Notes: generated by a model not told the origin, from the sequence alone. Numbered from the stretch's first letter, positions 8,820-18,930 are shown. The stretch is DNA of 64,000 bases from Candidatus Kryptonium thompsonii (GCA_001442925.1 LDXX01000007.1:62001-126000); one strand, 5' to 3'. A program made the numbers and translations.

Positions 8820-10829
8820 ATGAAAAAGAACGTTGCTCTGATTATGTTAATTTTTGTTTTCTCAAGTTGCACATTTTTGAGAAATATTGGATTGGTTGAA
8901 AAGAAAGAATATGTGGCAAAAGTTGGGAAAGAGATAATAACGCTTGATGAGTTTGAAAAATCGTTTGCCAAGAATAATGGTGGTTATGCAAAAGCAAAGA
9001 GTAAATCGCTTGAGGATAGGAAAAATTACCTTGATCTTTTAGTCAAATTTAAGCTTAAAGTTCTTGAGGCAAGAGCACAAAAACTTGATAAAGATCCAAA
9101 TATTCAAAAAGAGATAAACGATTATTATACAACCCTTGCTCTCTCATACCTTACAAAAAGGGAAGTCGTCGATCCTGGCATAAGGCAACTTTATGATAGA
9201 AGAAAAGAGGAGATAAGGGCAAAGCATATTTTAATTGAAATCCCAGGTGGAGCTCATGGGGGCTCATCCGTTGATACATCGATGGCTTATAAAAGGGCAA
9301 AAAGCGCAATTGAAAAGCTTAACGCTGGGGCTCCATGGGATTCGGTCGCTCTTGAATTTTCCGATGACCCAAGTGTAATTTTCAACAGGGGAGATCTTTA
9401 TTATTTCACTGCTGGGATGATGGTTCCTGAGTTTGAAGATGCGTGCTATTCAATGAAAGTTGGAGAGAGAACAAAGGAACCTGTTAGGACAAAGTTTGGA
9501 TATCATATTATTGAAGTTATCGACAGGCGTCCCCGAGTTGAGATGGTTAGGATCAGTCATATTGGAAAGAAAGTAGATAGAAAGGCTACCCCTGAGGATA
9601 CTTTAAATCTTTATAATGAGATGAAGGCTGTGCTTGACAGTTTGAAACAAGGCTATGATTTTGCTGAACTTGCCAAGAGACATTCAGATGATAAATTCTC
9701 AAACGAAAGGAACGGGGATGCTGGATATTATGGTAGAGGTCAGGCGTATAGAGAAATTGATCAATTTATGTTCAATGCAAAGGTTGGGGATATAAGCGAT
9801 ATAATAAGAACGAGATGGGGCTATCATATTGTTAAAGTAACTGAAATAGTTCCTGTGAAACCATTTGATGAAGTCATCGATGATTTAAGTAAGCTTTATC
9901 AATCGTATCGGTTTGAATATGATTTTAAAAAATATGTCGAGAGGTTGAAGAAGGAGTATAATTTTAAACTTAATGATCAAACATTTGAACTTTTCGTTTC
10001 AAAGGCGGATACATCTAAGACAACTTCGCATTCGAACTGGGATAGCGTTTATACAAATGAAGATAGAGCTAGGGTTTTATTTTGGTATGCGGATCAAAAA
10101 ATGACACTTGATTCAGCGATAAGTATAATAAAGACAAACGCAGAATTTTCGGGTAGAAAACTTGATCGTCAAAACATCAGCAGTATTCTTGATAGGTTGG
10201 TTGAAATGAAACTGGTAGGATATAGAGCAAGAAATGTTGAGAAAATTTATCCTGAGTTTAAAAACGAGTTGAAAGAATTCGTCGATGGGATTTTGCTTTA
10301 TCACATTGAGCAAAAGATGGTTTGGGATAAAGTGGATTTAAGCGAGGCGAAGTTGAGAGAGTATTACGAAAATAACAAGGAAGAATATCGTTTCCCAGAT
10401 AGAGTTAGGTTTAGTGAGATATGGGTTAAAAGTGAATCGCTTGCTAAGGATATTTATTCCCAGATTAAAAATGGGGTTCCGTTTGATTCGCTCGTTGTGA
10501 AATACACTGAGAGGGCGGGGATGCGAGAGAAATTGGGTGATTGGGGACTTGTAGCTTCGTCTGAAAATGAGATCGCATGGAAGGCTTGGAATATGAAGGT
10601 CAATGAAATTTCTGAGCCGATAAAATTTCAGGGTGGATATTCGATAATAAAGGTGACAGGTAAGGAACCAAGCAGAATAAAAACATTTGAGGAAGCATTT
10701 AGTGAAGTTGCAAGTGCAGTTCAAGAGCAGGAATTGAAACGCCTTGAGCGGGAATGGGTTGAAAATTTAAAAAAGAAATATAGAGTGGTAATAAGTGAGA
10801 AAACACTTGAAAAAGCTTTTAATCGTTAG
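8820..10829 (+). CDS. Lipoprotein with three parvulin-type peptidyl-prolyl isomerase domains
   Basis: The signal peptide ends in a lipobox (VFSSC, Cys near residue 18), so the 669-residue protein is lipid-anchored outside the inner membrane. After a SurA-N-like helical region come two clear rotamase domains, each ending in the typical GYHIIEV or GYHIVKV strand (about residues 130-245 and 250-345). A third, more divergent one lies near the C-terminus (GDWGLVASSEN to GGYSIIKV). By family it is a chaperone/isomerase for secreted and outer-membrane proteins. The ATG at 8820 is chosen for its lipoprotein signal; a longer frame from 8787 overlaps serS. Its 3' end overlaps the next gene by 35 bases. 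Confidence 0.85.
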   Translation: MKKNVALIMLIFVFSSCTFLRNIGLVEKKEYVAKVGKEIITLDEFEKSFAKNNGGYAKAKSKSLEDRKNYLDLLVKFKLKVLEARAQKLDKDPNIQKEINDYYTTLALSYLTKREVVDPGIRQLYDRRKEEIRAKHILIEIPGGAHGGSSVDTSMAYKRAKSAIEKLNAGAPWDSVALEFSDDPSVIFNRGDLYYFTAGMMVPEFEDACYSMKVGERTKEPVRTKFGYHIIEVIDRRPRVEMVRISHIGKKVDRKATPEDTLNLYNEMKAVLDSLKQGYDFAELAKRHSDDKFSNERNGDAGYYGRGQAYREIDQFMFNAKVGDISDIIRTRWGYHIVKVTEIVPVKPFDEVIDDLSKLYQSYRFEYDFKKYVERLKKEYNFKLNDQTFELFVSKADTSKTTSHSNWDSVYTNEDRARVLFWYADQKMTLDSAISIIKTNAEFSGRKLDRQNISSILDRLVEMKLVGYRARNVEKIYPEFKNELKEFVDGILLYHIEQKMVWDKVDLSEAKLREYYENNKEEYRFPDRVRFSEIWVKSESLAKDIYSQIKNGVPFDSLVVKYTERAGMREKLGDWGLVASSENEIAWKAWNMKVNEISEPIKFQGGYSIIKVTGKEPSRIKTFEEAFSEVASAVQEQELKRLEREWVENLKKKYRVVISEKTLEKAFNR

Positions 10830-11586
10830 TTTAATTCTGTTGGCTGGCTGTAGTAAAAAAACGACAAATAATGATTACATTGCCAGGGTTAAGGATGAAT
10901 ATCTTTTGAGGCAGGAGCTTGCTGGAATGGACTCAAATTTTGTGAGAAGTTATGTGGATGAGTGGGTGAATAACAATTTGCTTTATGTGGAAGCTGTTGA
11001 AAGGGGATATGGAACAAATGATAAAATTGAGCGGATGGTTAATGACTTTAGGAAGTCGCTCGTGATTAATTCATTTATTCAAAATGAGATAATTTCAAGG
11101 GCGATGAAGATTTCTGACGAGGAAGTTATGGAATTTTATCAAAAACATCAGGATGAGTTTATACTTGATAGACCTGTTGTTAAAATTGGATATATTAAAT
11201 CTTTATCACGCACTGATGCCGTGGCTTTAAGAAGCAAAATCTTGAAAGCAAAAGACTTTAAAACAGCTGTTGAAGATTTGTCTAAGGAACAAGGCGTCGC
11301 TGAAGTTGTAACGATGCAATATTTTGATCAATTCAACATCCCATCAGCTGAGTTATGGCGTGTGGCTTGGAGCTTGAATAAGGGTGAGATATCGTTTCCA
11401 GTTAGAGCTGGAGATGGTTACTTTTTGATTTATCTTTACGATAAAAAAGAGGCTGGAAGCAAAGCAGATTTTGATTTAATCGTTGATGATGTCAGGGAGA
11501 GGGCAATTGTCGACAAACAAAATCTTTTGCTTGACAGTTTAATCACGGAATTGAAAAGAAAATATCATTATGAGGTGAAATGGTGA
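10795..11586 (+). CDS. Lipoprotein, SurA/PpiC-like with degenerate parvulin domain
   Basis: This 263-residue protein starts with a GTG inside the previous gene (35-base overlap) and has a lipoprotein signal ending in LLAGC. The region after it matches a SurA-N/PrsA-like helical chaperone domain. The following segment (YFDQFNIPSAELWRVAWSL, then GDGYFLIYLYD) keeps the shape of a parvulin domain but lacks the usual GYHI strand and active-site pattern, so it probably does not isomerise proline. Position between two clear isomerase genes suggests a shared role in outer-membrane protein folding. The tight overlap makes translational coupling likely. Confidence 0.75.
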   Translation: MRKHLKKLLIVSLILLAGCSKKTTNNDYIARVKDEYLLRQELAGMDSNFVRSYVDEWVNNNLLYVEAVERGYGTNDKIERMVNDFRKSLVINSFIQNEIISRAMKISDEEVMEFYQKHQDEFILDRPVVKIGYIKSLSRTDAVALRSKILKAKDFKTAVEDLSKEQGVAEVVTMQYFDQFNIPSAELWRVAWSLNKGEISFPVRAGDGYFLIYLYDKKEAGSKADFDLIVDDVRERAIVDKQNLLLDSLITELKRKYHYEVKW

Positions 11587-12860
11587 GATTGAAAATTTTA
11601 TTTTTGATGCTTGTTTTGAACTTAGCATATGCTCAGCAAAAAGTCCTTGATAGAATAGTTGCAATTGTCGGAAACGAGGTCATACTTGAATCTGATTTAA
11701 ATTACCAAACCTATATCTTTGCAATTCAGAACAATTTAAACCCCAATGATCCAAACCTTAAAAGGTATGTGTTGGAGGAAATGATTAATGATAAACTTAT
11801 TTTGACGCGAGCAATTGAAGACACGATTGTTGTTTCGGATGATGAAGTTGACAGGCAAATTGAAGCGCAGGTTCAAGCTTTGGTTCGGCAGTATGGTTCG
11901 GAGCGAAGATTAGAAGAAATTTACGGTATGCCGTTGGGGAGGATAAAGCGTGAACTAAGAGAGGATGTTAAAAAGAGATTGATGATAGAAAAATTGAAGC
12001 AACAAAAATTTGGAACGTTGACTGTATCTGGTTATGAGGTCGAGCAATTTTATAATACCTATAAGGATAGCTTGCCTGAGGTTCCCGAAACGGTTGAATT
12101 ATATCATATTATGATGATTCCGAAGCCCGTTGATTCAGTTGAACAGGCGATTTACCAAAAAGCCAAATCAATCCTTGATAGCATAAGAGCGGGCGGTGAT
12201 TTTAAGTATTTTGCTGAAACTTACTCAGATGATAAAGCGACGGCGAAAGATGGCGGAGATCTTGGATGGGTGAGGCGTGGTATGTTTGTTAAAGAATTTG
12301 AGGAGGCAGTGTTCAGATTGCAGGAAGGGCAAATTTCAGATGTTGTGCGGACTCAATTTGGATATCATATAATTCAACTTATTGAAAGAAGAGGGGAGCA
12401 AGTTCACCCAAGACATATACTCTTTAAAATTCCGCTTACTGAGGAAAGTGATAAAATGGTGATTTCAAAACTTGAAGAGATAAGATATAAAATCATTTCA
12501 AAGCAGGGCAAATTTGAGGAGATGGCTAAGAAGTATAGTGAAGATGAACAAACAAGAATGCAAGGTGGCTATCTTGGGATGATCCCAGTAAAGGAACTTG
12601 AACCCGAACTTAAAGAGGTGGTAAGTTCATTAAGTGATGGGGATATTTCTCAGCCGATAAAAATGAAATATGGAAACTCTTATGCTTATCATATCGTATT
12701 TCTAAAAAGAAAAATTCCTGCGCACAGGATGGATTTAAAAGATGATTATATGAGGATTTACCAATATGCGTTAATTGAAAAGCAGAACCGTGAGTATCAG
12801 AAGTGGGTTGATAAGTTGAGAGAGGAAGTTTATGTTTACATTGATGAAGATTTTAGATGA
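11580..12860 (+). CDS. surA: Periplasmic SurA-type peptidyl-prolyl isomerase
   Basis: The signal peptide ends at AYAQQ and is followed by the SurA N-terminal signature VLDRIVAIVGNEVILESDL. Two parvulin domains come next, with GGDLGWVRRGMF and GYHIIQLIERR marking the first, and GGYLGMIPVKEL and YAYHIVFLKRK the second. The order signal, SurA-N, parvulin, parvulin and the length of 426 residues match SurA. It escorts outer-membrane barrel proteins through the periplasm and isomerises prolines. It overlaps the preceding lipoprotein gene by seven bases. Confidence 0.88.
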   Translation: MVRLKILFLMLVLNLAYAQQKVLDRIVAIVGNEVILESDLNYQTYIFAIQNNLNPNDPNLKRYVLEEMINDKLILTRAIEDTIVVSDDEVDRQIEAQVQALVRQYGSERRLEEIYGMPLGRIKRELREDVKKRLMIEKLKQQKFGTLTVSGYEVEQFYNTYKDSLPEVPETVELYHIMMIPKPVDSVEQAIYQKAKSILDSIRAGGDFKYFAETYSDDKATAKDGGDLGWVRRGMFVKEFEEAVFRLQEGQISDVVRTQFGYHIIQLIERRGEQVHPRHILFKIPLTEESDKMVISKLEEIRYKIISKQGKFEEMAKKYSEDEQTRMQGGYLGMIPVKELEPELKEVVSSLSDGDISQPIKMKYGNSYAYHIVFLKRKIPAHRMDLKDDYMRIYQYALIEKQNREYQKWVDKLREEVYVYIDEDFR

Positions 12861-12923
12861 AACCATGTTGCGCTGTTTTCAAAGTATTAAATTTAAAGTT
12901 TAACAAAATTTATGGAGGTTGGG

Positions 12924-14255
12924 ATGAAGGCAAAGCTTTTAATTTTGATGCTTTTACCAGTGTCAATTTTGTTAGCCCAAGGCAAGGTTGGCAAGATTGA
13001 TTTTATTGAATATGATCTTCCAAATGGTTTACATGTGATTTTGCACGAAGATCATTCCGCTCCGATTGTTGCTGTTGATATCTGGTATTATGTTGGCTCG
13101 AAAAATGAAGATCCAGAGAGAACTGGGTTTGCGCATTTGTTTGAACATATGATGTTTCAGGGTTCGGCGAATGTAAAAAAAGCGGAGCATATGGCATATA
13201 TTCAAAAAGCAGGTGGAACTTTTAATGGCTCAACAAATTGGGATAGAACAAATTATTTTCAAGTCGTTCCATCAAATCAATTGGAGCTTGTTCTATGGCT
13301 TGAATCAGACAGGATGATGAGCTTAAATGTTAATCAAGAAAATCTTGACAATCAGCGCGAGGTTGTGAAGGAAGAAAGAAGGTGGAGAGTTGACAATCGT
13401 CCTTATGGGACGCAGTGGGAGGAAACATTTAAACGGCTTTTCAAAGTCCATCCATATAGATGGCCTGTGATCGGATATATGGAGCATTTGAACGCTGCAA
13501 CTCTTGATGAAGTGAAAAGATTTTTTGATACTTACTATGTTCCAAATAATGCGGTTTTGGTTATAGCTGGCGATATTGATGTTGAGAAGACGAAGAAACT
13601 TGTTGAAAAATATTTCGGCGATATTCCAAGGGGAAAGTATGAGATCAAAAGGCCCAATGTTATTGAACCACCTTTGACTCAGCAAGTTAAAGATACAATT
13701 TATGACAATATAAGATTGCCTGCTGTTTTTATCGCTTTTAAAATTCCAAAAGATGGCGAAAAAGATTTTTACGCATTGGATCTTCTCTCAAATATATTGG
13801 GTTCGGGTAGAAGTTCACGGCTTTATCAGAAACTTGTCTATGAGAAAAGGATAGCACAAAATGTGAATGTGTATGCAATAGGGATGGAAGATGCTGGTGT
13901 TTTCAAGATAGATGCGTATTGCTCAATAGGTCATACCCCTGAAGAAGTTGAAAAAGAAATATGGAATGAAATTGAAAAAATTCGCACGGAGCTTGTTTCT
14001 GAAAAAGAACTTCAAAAAGTAAAAAATCAATTTGAATCTCAGAGAATATCTGGGTATCAAACGGTTTTACAAAAAGCTGATCAACTTGCACATTATTATG
14101 TGATTCACAAAAATACCAATGAGATAAATTTAGAACTTGACAAAATTTTATCTATAACCAGCGAGGATATACGTGGGGCTGCGGTTAAGTATCTTAAACC
14201 TGAAAATTCCGTAGTTCTTTACTATCTTCCAAAGGAACAACGTGCTTCAAAATAA
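12924..14255 (+). CDS. M16 family zinc peptidase, catalytic
   Basis: The secreted protein has a signal peptide ending at LLAQG and the inverted zinc motif HLFEHMMFQG (HxxEH). The downstream acidic ligand is expected near VVKEERRW, which fits the second metal Glu of the M16B group. Length (444 residues) equals one half-clam unit of this family. It degrades peptides in the periplasm. The ATG at 12924 is preferred over 12912 because a GGAGG ribosome site (12914-12918) lies just ahead of it. Confidence 0.88.
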   Translation: MKAKLLILMLLPVSILLAQGKVGKIDFIEYDLPNGLHVILHEDHSAPIVAVDIWYYVGSKNEDPERTGFAHLFEHMMFQGSANVKKAEHMAYIQKAGGTFNGSTNWDRTNYFQVVPSNQLELVLWLESDRMMSLNVNQENLDNQREVVKEERRWRVDNRPYGTQWEETFKRLFKVHPYRWPVIGYMEHLNAATLDEVKRFFDTYYVPNNAVLVIAGDIDVEKTKKLVEKYFGDIPRGKYEIKRPNVIEPPLTQQVKDTIYDNIRLPAVFIAFKIPKDGEKDFYALDLLSNILGSGRSSRLYQKLVYEKRIAQNVNVYAIGMEDAGVFKIDAYCSIGHTPEEVEKEIWNEIEKIRTELVSEKELQKVKNQFESQRISGYQTVLQKADQLAHYYVIHKNTNEINLELDKILSITSEDIRGAAVKYLKPENSVVLYYLPKEQRASK

Positions 14256-14269
14256 AATTTGTTTGACTG

Positions 14270-15607
14270 ATGAAAGTTTTAAAACTAATCTTTTTACTGG
14301 TTATGGCAAATGTTCTTTTCAAGCCGACTGAGATTTATTCTCAAAGCGAAGGGAGAATTGATTTTGTTGAATTTACACTTGAGAATGGACTTCATGTAAT
14401 ACTTCATGAGGATCATTCAACCCCAATCGTTGCTGTAAATGTATGTTATCATGTGGGTTCAAAGAATGAAAAGCCTGATAAAACAGGCTTTGCTCATCTT
14501 TTTGAACATTTGATGTTTGATGGTTCAAAGAATGTTAAACGAGGTGAATTTGATAAATATATAACTCAAGCTGGCGGTTATGATAACGCTTATACAACTG
14601 AAGACAAGACAAATTATTACGAGGTTCTCCCGTCAAATTATCTCGAACTTGCTTTGTGGCTTGAATCGGACAGAATGCTTGGTTTTTCAATTCAAGAGAT
14701 AAGTTTGATCACGCAAAGAGAAGTTGTAAAGGAAGAGAGAAGATGGCGTTATGAAAATAGACCTTATGGTTCCGCGTGGATAAAGATTTCTGAGAAAAGT
14801 TTTAAAAAGCATCCATATCGTTGGCCTGTCATTGGTTATCAGGAACACCTTGATAGAGCGAGCATGGATGATGTCAGGGAATTTTATGAAACATTTTATG
14901 TGCCAAACAACGCCGTTCTTGTGATAGCTGGTGATATAGACATAGAAAAAACGAAGAGGCTTGTCGAAAAATATTTCGCTGAAATTCCGAAAGGTCCAGA
15001 CAATATCCCGCGTCCACCTGCTGAGGATGAATTAAACGATAGTGAAATTAGGGAAATCGTTGAAGATGTAAATGCCCCATTACCGGCTGTTTTTATGAGT
15101 TATAGAATTCCCGAAGAAGGGAATGAAGATTCATACGCTCTTGCTTTACTTTCAAATATACTTTCAGTTGGTGAAAGTTCAAGGTTATATCAGCGCCTGG
15201 TTTACAAAGATAAGATAGCAAATGAGGTTGAGACTTACGCTGATGCAAGAGAGCATCCTGGATTGTTTTTAATTTATGCAATTTCAAATCCTGGATTTAA
15301 TTCTGACACGCTTGAAAAGGTTATTGACGAGGAAATTGAAAAGATAAAAAATTATGGGGTTGAGGAAAAGGAGCTTGAAAAGGCGAAGAACAAGGTTGAG
15401 TCTGCACTTGTGGCTGCGAGGCAAACGGTTCAAGGCAAGGCGGATCTTCTGGCGCACTATTATACATTCTACAAAAAACCTGAGTTAGTTAACAGTGAGA
15501 TAGAAAAATACAGAAAGGTAACTGTCGACGATGTAAAGAGAGTCGCTATAAAATATTTAGATCGAACAAAGCGTGTAATTTTGCATTATCTCCCGAAAAC
15601 AAATTAA
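14270..15607 (+). CDS. M16 family zinc peptidase, catalytic paralogue
   Basis: This 445-residue secreted protein (signal ending near IYSQS) is a close paralogue of the preceding gene. It has the same HLFEHLMFDG zinc motif, the REVVKEERRWR segment and the GVIGYxEHLD region at matching positions. The pair looks like a tandem duplication. It lies 14 bases downstream, so both are expected on one transcript. Differences are concentrated between the two motifs, which may change substrate preference; that is inference. Confidence 0.87.
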   Translation: MKVLKLIFLLVMANVLFKPTEIYSQSEGRIDFVEFTLENGLHVILHEDHSTPIVAVNVCYHVGSKNEKPDKTGFAHLFEHLMFDGSKNVKRGEFDKYITQAGGYDNAYTTEDKTNYYEVLPSNYLELALWLESDRMLGFSIQEISLITQREVVKEERRWRYENRPYGSAWIKISEKSFKKHPYRWPVIGYQEHLDRASMDDVREFYETFYVPNNAVLVIAGDIDIEKTKRLVEKYFAEIPKGPDNIPRPPAEDELNDSEIREIVEDVNAPLPAVFMSYRIPEEGNEDSYALALLSNILSVGESSRLYQRLVYKDKIANEVETYADAREHPGLFLIYAISNPGFNSDTLEKVIDEEIEKIKNYGVEEKELEKAKNKVESALVAARQTVQGKADLLAHYYTFYKKPELVNSEIEKYRKVTVDDVKRVAIKYLDRTKRVILHYLPKTN

Positions 15608-15639
15608 ATTAGGATAACAAAATTTTTGGAGGAAAAAAT

Positions 15640-17070
15640 ATGTTGAAAAAATTTTGGGCATTTTGTATGGTGATATTTCTATTATCTACATCAGCTTCAA
15701 ATTCGCAAGAAAAGGTCGATAGAACAAAGCCGCCGAAACCAGGTCCAGAGAGCAAAGTTAAATTCCCTTCTTATTTTGAAAAAACTCTTTCAAACGGCTT
15801 GAAGGTTATCGTTGTTGAAAATCACGAACAACCGATTGTTTATGTCAGTTTTGTTGTTAAAAGTGGCTCTACTTACGATGGAAATCTTCCAGGGCTTGCA
15901 AGCGTGACGGCGGAACTTTTAACTAAAGGAACAAAGACCAGAACTGCAACGCAAATTGCCGAGGAAATTGATTTCGTTGGCGGTTCACTAAGTGCAACTG
16001 CTTCGTGGGATGCTACAAATGTGAATGTTCTTGTCTTGAAGAAGTATCTCGGTGTTGGAATGGACATCCTTCAAGATGTGGTTTTAAATCCAACTTTTCC
16101 TGATGAAGAACTTGAAAGGATTAGAACACAAAGACTTGCGTCGATCAAACAATCTAAAGCTGAAGCTGGCTACCTTGCCAGTGTGAGATTTTCAAAGGAA
16201 CTTTTTGCTGGACATCCTTATGGTAATGAAAGCGGAGGGAATGAAGAGTCAATTCAAAAGATAAAAAGAGATGATATTGTAAAGTTCTACGAAACGCATT
16301 TTATCCCGAACAATTCTTTTATAATTTTCGCTGGCGACATCACGCCAAGCGAGGCAGTTTCACTTGTTGAAAAATATTTTAAGGGGTGGAAGAAAGGTCC
16401 AAGCCCCCATAAGAAATTCCCCGAAGTTAGTGATATATCTCAAACAAGGGTTGTCATCGTTGATAAACCTGGAGCAGTTCAATCGGCGATAAGGATAGGC
16501 CATCTTGGGATTGACAGAAAAAATAAGGATTATGTAAAAGTTTACACTCTTAACACATTGCTTGGTGGTTATTTTAACTCAAGGATAAATATGAATTTGA
16601 GAGAAACACACGGATATACTTATGGTGCTTTTAGCTCATTTGATACAAGGCTATATCCCGGTCCTTTTGTTGTTTCGGCGGACGTGAGAAATGAAGTAAC
16701 TGATTCATCAATTACCGAGGTATTGAAGGAGTTGAAGAGAATAATTGAAGAGCCAGTTCCTGAGGATGAATTGAAAATGGCTAAAGATTATATCGTTGGC
16801 TCTTTCCCGTTGCAAATTGAAACCCCAGCTCAAGTTGCTGCAAGGATTATGACAATTGAAATCTATGGATTGCCGAAAGATTTTTATGATAAGTTTAGAG
16901 AGGAAGTTAAGAAGATAACGCCGAAAGATATTCAGGAAACAGCAAGGAGATATTTGCATCCGGATAAACTTCTAATTGTCGTTTCTGGGAATTCAAAGCA
17001 AATAAAACCAGTCCTTGGGAAATTTGGTCCGGTCGTTGTTTATGACGCAGATGGAAATAAAATTGAGTAA
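15640..17070 (+). CDS. M16 family protein, non-catalytic subunit type
   Basis: The 476-residue secreted protein (signal ending near ASNSQ) belongs to M16, but the zinc motif HxxEH is replaced by GLASVTAELLTKG, so it cannot bind zinc in the usual way. It keeps the Arg-Tyr pair of the inactive partner in NLRETHGYTYGAFSS. In M16B heterodimers one subunit carries the zinc site and the other this R/Y substrate clamp. It therefore probably pairs with one of the two upstream catalytic proteins. A GGAGG site (15629-15633) precedes the start. Confidence 0.87.
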   Translation: MLKKFWAFCMVIFLLSTSASNSQEKVDRTKPPKPGPESKVKFPSYFEKTLSNGLKVIVVENHEQPIVYVSFVVKSGSTYDGNLPGLASVTAELLTKGTKTRTATQIAEEIDFVGGSLSATASWDATNVNVLVLKKYLGVGMDILQDVVLNPTFPDEELERIRTQRLASIKQSKAEAGYLASVRFSKELFAGHPYGNESGGNEESIQKIKRDDIVKFYETHFIPNNSFIIFAGDITPSEAVSLVEKYFKGWKKGPSPHKKFPEVSDISQTRVVIVDKPGAVQSAIRIGHLGIDRKNKDYVKVYTLNTLLGGYFNSRINMNLRETHGYTYGAFSSFDTRLYPGPFVVSADVRNEVTDSSITEVLKELKRIIEEPVPEDELKMAKDYIVGSFPLQIETPAQVAARIMTIEIYGLPKDFYDKFREEVKKITPKDIQETARRYLHPDKLLIVVSGNSKQIKPVLGKFGPVVVYDADGNKIE

Positions 17071-17140
17071 GTAAACAACTTTTGATTTTGTGCAGGTGAA
17101 ACTGAATTAACAAATTTTTAAAATTTAATTTTTTGCAAAA

Positions 17141-18130
17141 GTGAATAAAGAAAAAAGCGATGTCGAGCTCGTTCAAGAGCTAAACGAGGCATATAAGAAA
17201 ATTAGAAATGAGATATCAAAGGTAATTGTAGGTCAGGATAAGATAATTGAGGAGTTGTTAATTGCTTTATTTGCTCGTGGACATTGTCTTCTCGTTGGTG
17301 TTCCTGGGCTTGCGAAGACATTATTGATAAAAACGCTTGCACAGGTTCTCGATTTGAAATTTAGCAGGATTCAATTCACCCCTGACCTTATGCCAAGCGA
17401 TATAACTGGAACTGAGATAATTGAGGAGAATGTAAGCACTGGTGAGAAATTTTTTAAATTTGTCAAGGGTCCAATTTTTGCAAATATAATTCTTGCAGAT
17501 GAGATAAACCGAACCCCGCCGAAGACGCAATCCGCTCTTCTTGAGGCGATGCAGGAATATCGTGTGACGGCTGGTGGGCAAACTTATGAGCTTGAACAAC
17601 CCTTTTTTGTTCTTGCAACGCAAAATCCAATTGAAATGGAGGGAACATATCCGTTGCCTGAAGCTCAGCTCGATCGATTTATGTTCAACATCTGGATAGA
17701 TTATCCGAGTTTTAATGAAGAAATTGAAATTGTGCGCAAAACAACAAGTTTATATCAGCCCAATGTTGAGAAAGTTTTAACTAGGGATGAGATTCTAAAA
17801 CTTCAAGAAATTGTGAGAAAGGTTCCAGTTGCTGACAATGTGATTGAGTATGCGGTCAATCTTGTAACCTTGACTAGACCAAGTTTGAATGGGGCACCCG
17901 ATTTCATCAAGCGATGGGTGAGCTGGGGTGCAGGTCCGAGAGCTTCACAATATCTAATACTTGGGGCAAAAGCAAAAGCTGTGCTTGATGGCAGATTTAC
18001 ACCAACAATCGACGATGTTAGATCCGTAGCATTGCCAGTCTTAAGGCATCGTCTTGTCACGAACTTTAATGCCGAAGCTGATGGTGTTTCAAGCGTTGAA
18101 ATAATAGAAAATCTTTTAAAAATAATTTAG
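17141..18130 (+). CDS. MoxR-type AAA+ ATPase
   Basis: The 329-residue protein has Walker A in LLVGVPGLAKTLLIK, Walker B in IILADEINRTPPKTQ, and the MoxR-typical ALLEAMQE and FVLATQNPIEMEGTYPLPEA segments. MoxR proteins are chaperone-like ATPases that often activate von Willebrand-factor-domain partners or metal enzymes. No DUF58 or VWA gene follows, so the partner is elsewhere. It starts with GTG after a 70-base gap, and the next gene follows ten bases downstream with a GAGGTG ribosome site. Confidence 0.9.
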   Translation: MNKEKSDVELVQELNEAYKKIRNEISKVIVGQDKIIEELLIALFARGHCLLVGVPGLAKTLLIKTLAQVLDLKFSRIQFTPDLMPSDITGTEIIEENVSTGEKFFKFVKGPIFANIILADEINRTPPKTQSALLEAMQEYRVTAGGQTYELEQPFFVLATQNPIEMEGTYPLPEAQLDRFMFNIWIDYPSFNEEIEIVRKTTSLYQPNVEKVLTRDEILKLQEIVRKVPVADNVIEYAVNLVTLTRPSLNGAPDFIKRWVSWGAGPRASQYLILGAKAKAVLDGRFTPTIDDVRSVALPVLRHRLVTNFNAEADGVSSVEIIENLLKII

Positions 18131-18140
18131 AGGTGAAATC

Positions 18141-18908
18141 ATGTTAGAAAATTTTCAAGCGTCTCAGGAACCAAGTTTTGTTGAGGAAGTTAAACCAATG
18201 CCTTTCATCGACAAATTGACGGGTGTATTTACAGCACCAGCCGAAGTTTTTGAAAATCTTGTCAAGTCAAAACCCAAGACGGTCGATTGGCTTGCTCCGG
18301 TTGTTATATTAATTGTGCTTGCTATCTTGTCAAATTTTTTAAAGTTTAGCAATGAGCGGATAAAAGATTCGTTAATTGCTTTCCAAGAGCAAAGGATAGA
18401 CAAGCTTGTTGAAGAGGGTAAAATGACTGAAGAACAAGCTGAAATGGCGAAAGAAGGAATGGAAGTATCTAGTGGGATGCAACAAATTTTTAGTGTGATC
18501 GGAGTTTTGATCGGCATTCCAATTTTATTTTTAATTGTGACACTTGTTTATTTTTTGCTTGGGAAATTGTTCTTAAAGGGTAATGTTGACTTCATGACCA
18601 TTTTTTCGATTTATTCATTGTCCAGTTTAATTGGTTCAGTTGGGGTTATTGTTGCAACAATTCTTGCTTTTGTGACGGGTTCGTTTTTTGCGAGCGCAAG
18701 CCCTGCAATCTTCATGGAGGCTTCAAGCAATAAAGCATATATGCTTGCGTCAAAAATTGAAATCTTTACACTTTGGCAACTTGCTGTTTTCGCTATTGGG
18801 ATGGCAAAGGCTTTCAATAAAGATTATCTTTCGGCTTTTGCAGTTGTATTTGGGGCGTGGGCTGTATGGGTTGTGTTAAGTTTATTCATCCCGTTTTTAG
18901 GTGGCTAA
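18141..18908 (+). CDS. Yip1-like membrane protein
   Basis: The 255-residue protein has a soluble N-terminus with PFIDKLTGVFTAPAEVFENL, the usual opening of bacterial YIP1-domain proteins, followed by about five membrane helices. Between helices one and two is a charged stretch (about residues 70-108, EEGKMTEEQAEMAKEG). The role of bacterial Yip1 proteins is unclear. A strong GAGGTG ribosome site precedes the ATG, and the 3' end is followed at once by the next gene. Confidence 0.75.
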   Translation: MLENFQASQEPSFVEEVKPMPFIDKLTGVFTAPAEVFENLVKSKPKTVDWLAPVVILIVLAILSNFLKFSNERIKDSLIAFQEQRIDKLVEEGKMTEEQAEMAKEGMEVSSGMQQIFSVIGVLIGIPILFLIVTLVYFLLGKLFLKGNVDFMTIFSIYSLSSLIGSVGVIVATILAFVTGSFFASASPAIFMEASSNKAYMLASKIEIFTLWQLAVFAIGMAKAFNKDYLSAFAVVFGAWAVWVVLSLFIPFLGG

Positions 18909-18930
18909 TTTAATATCTGAGAGATATCCA

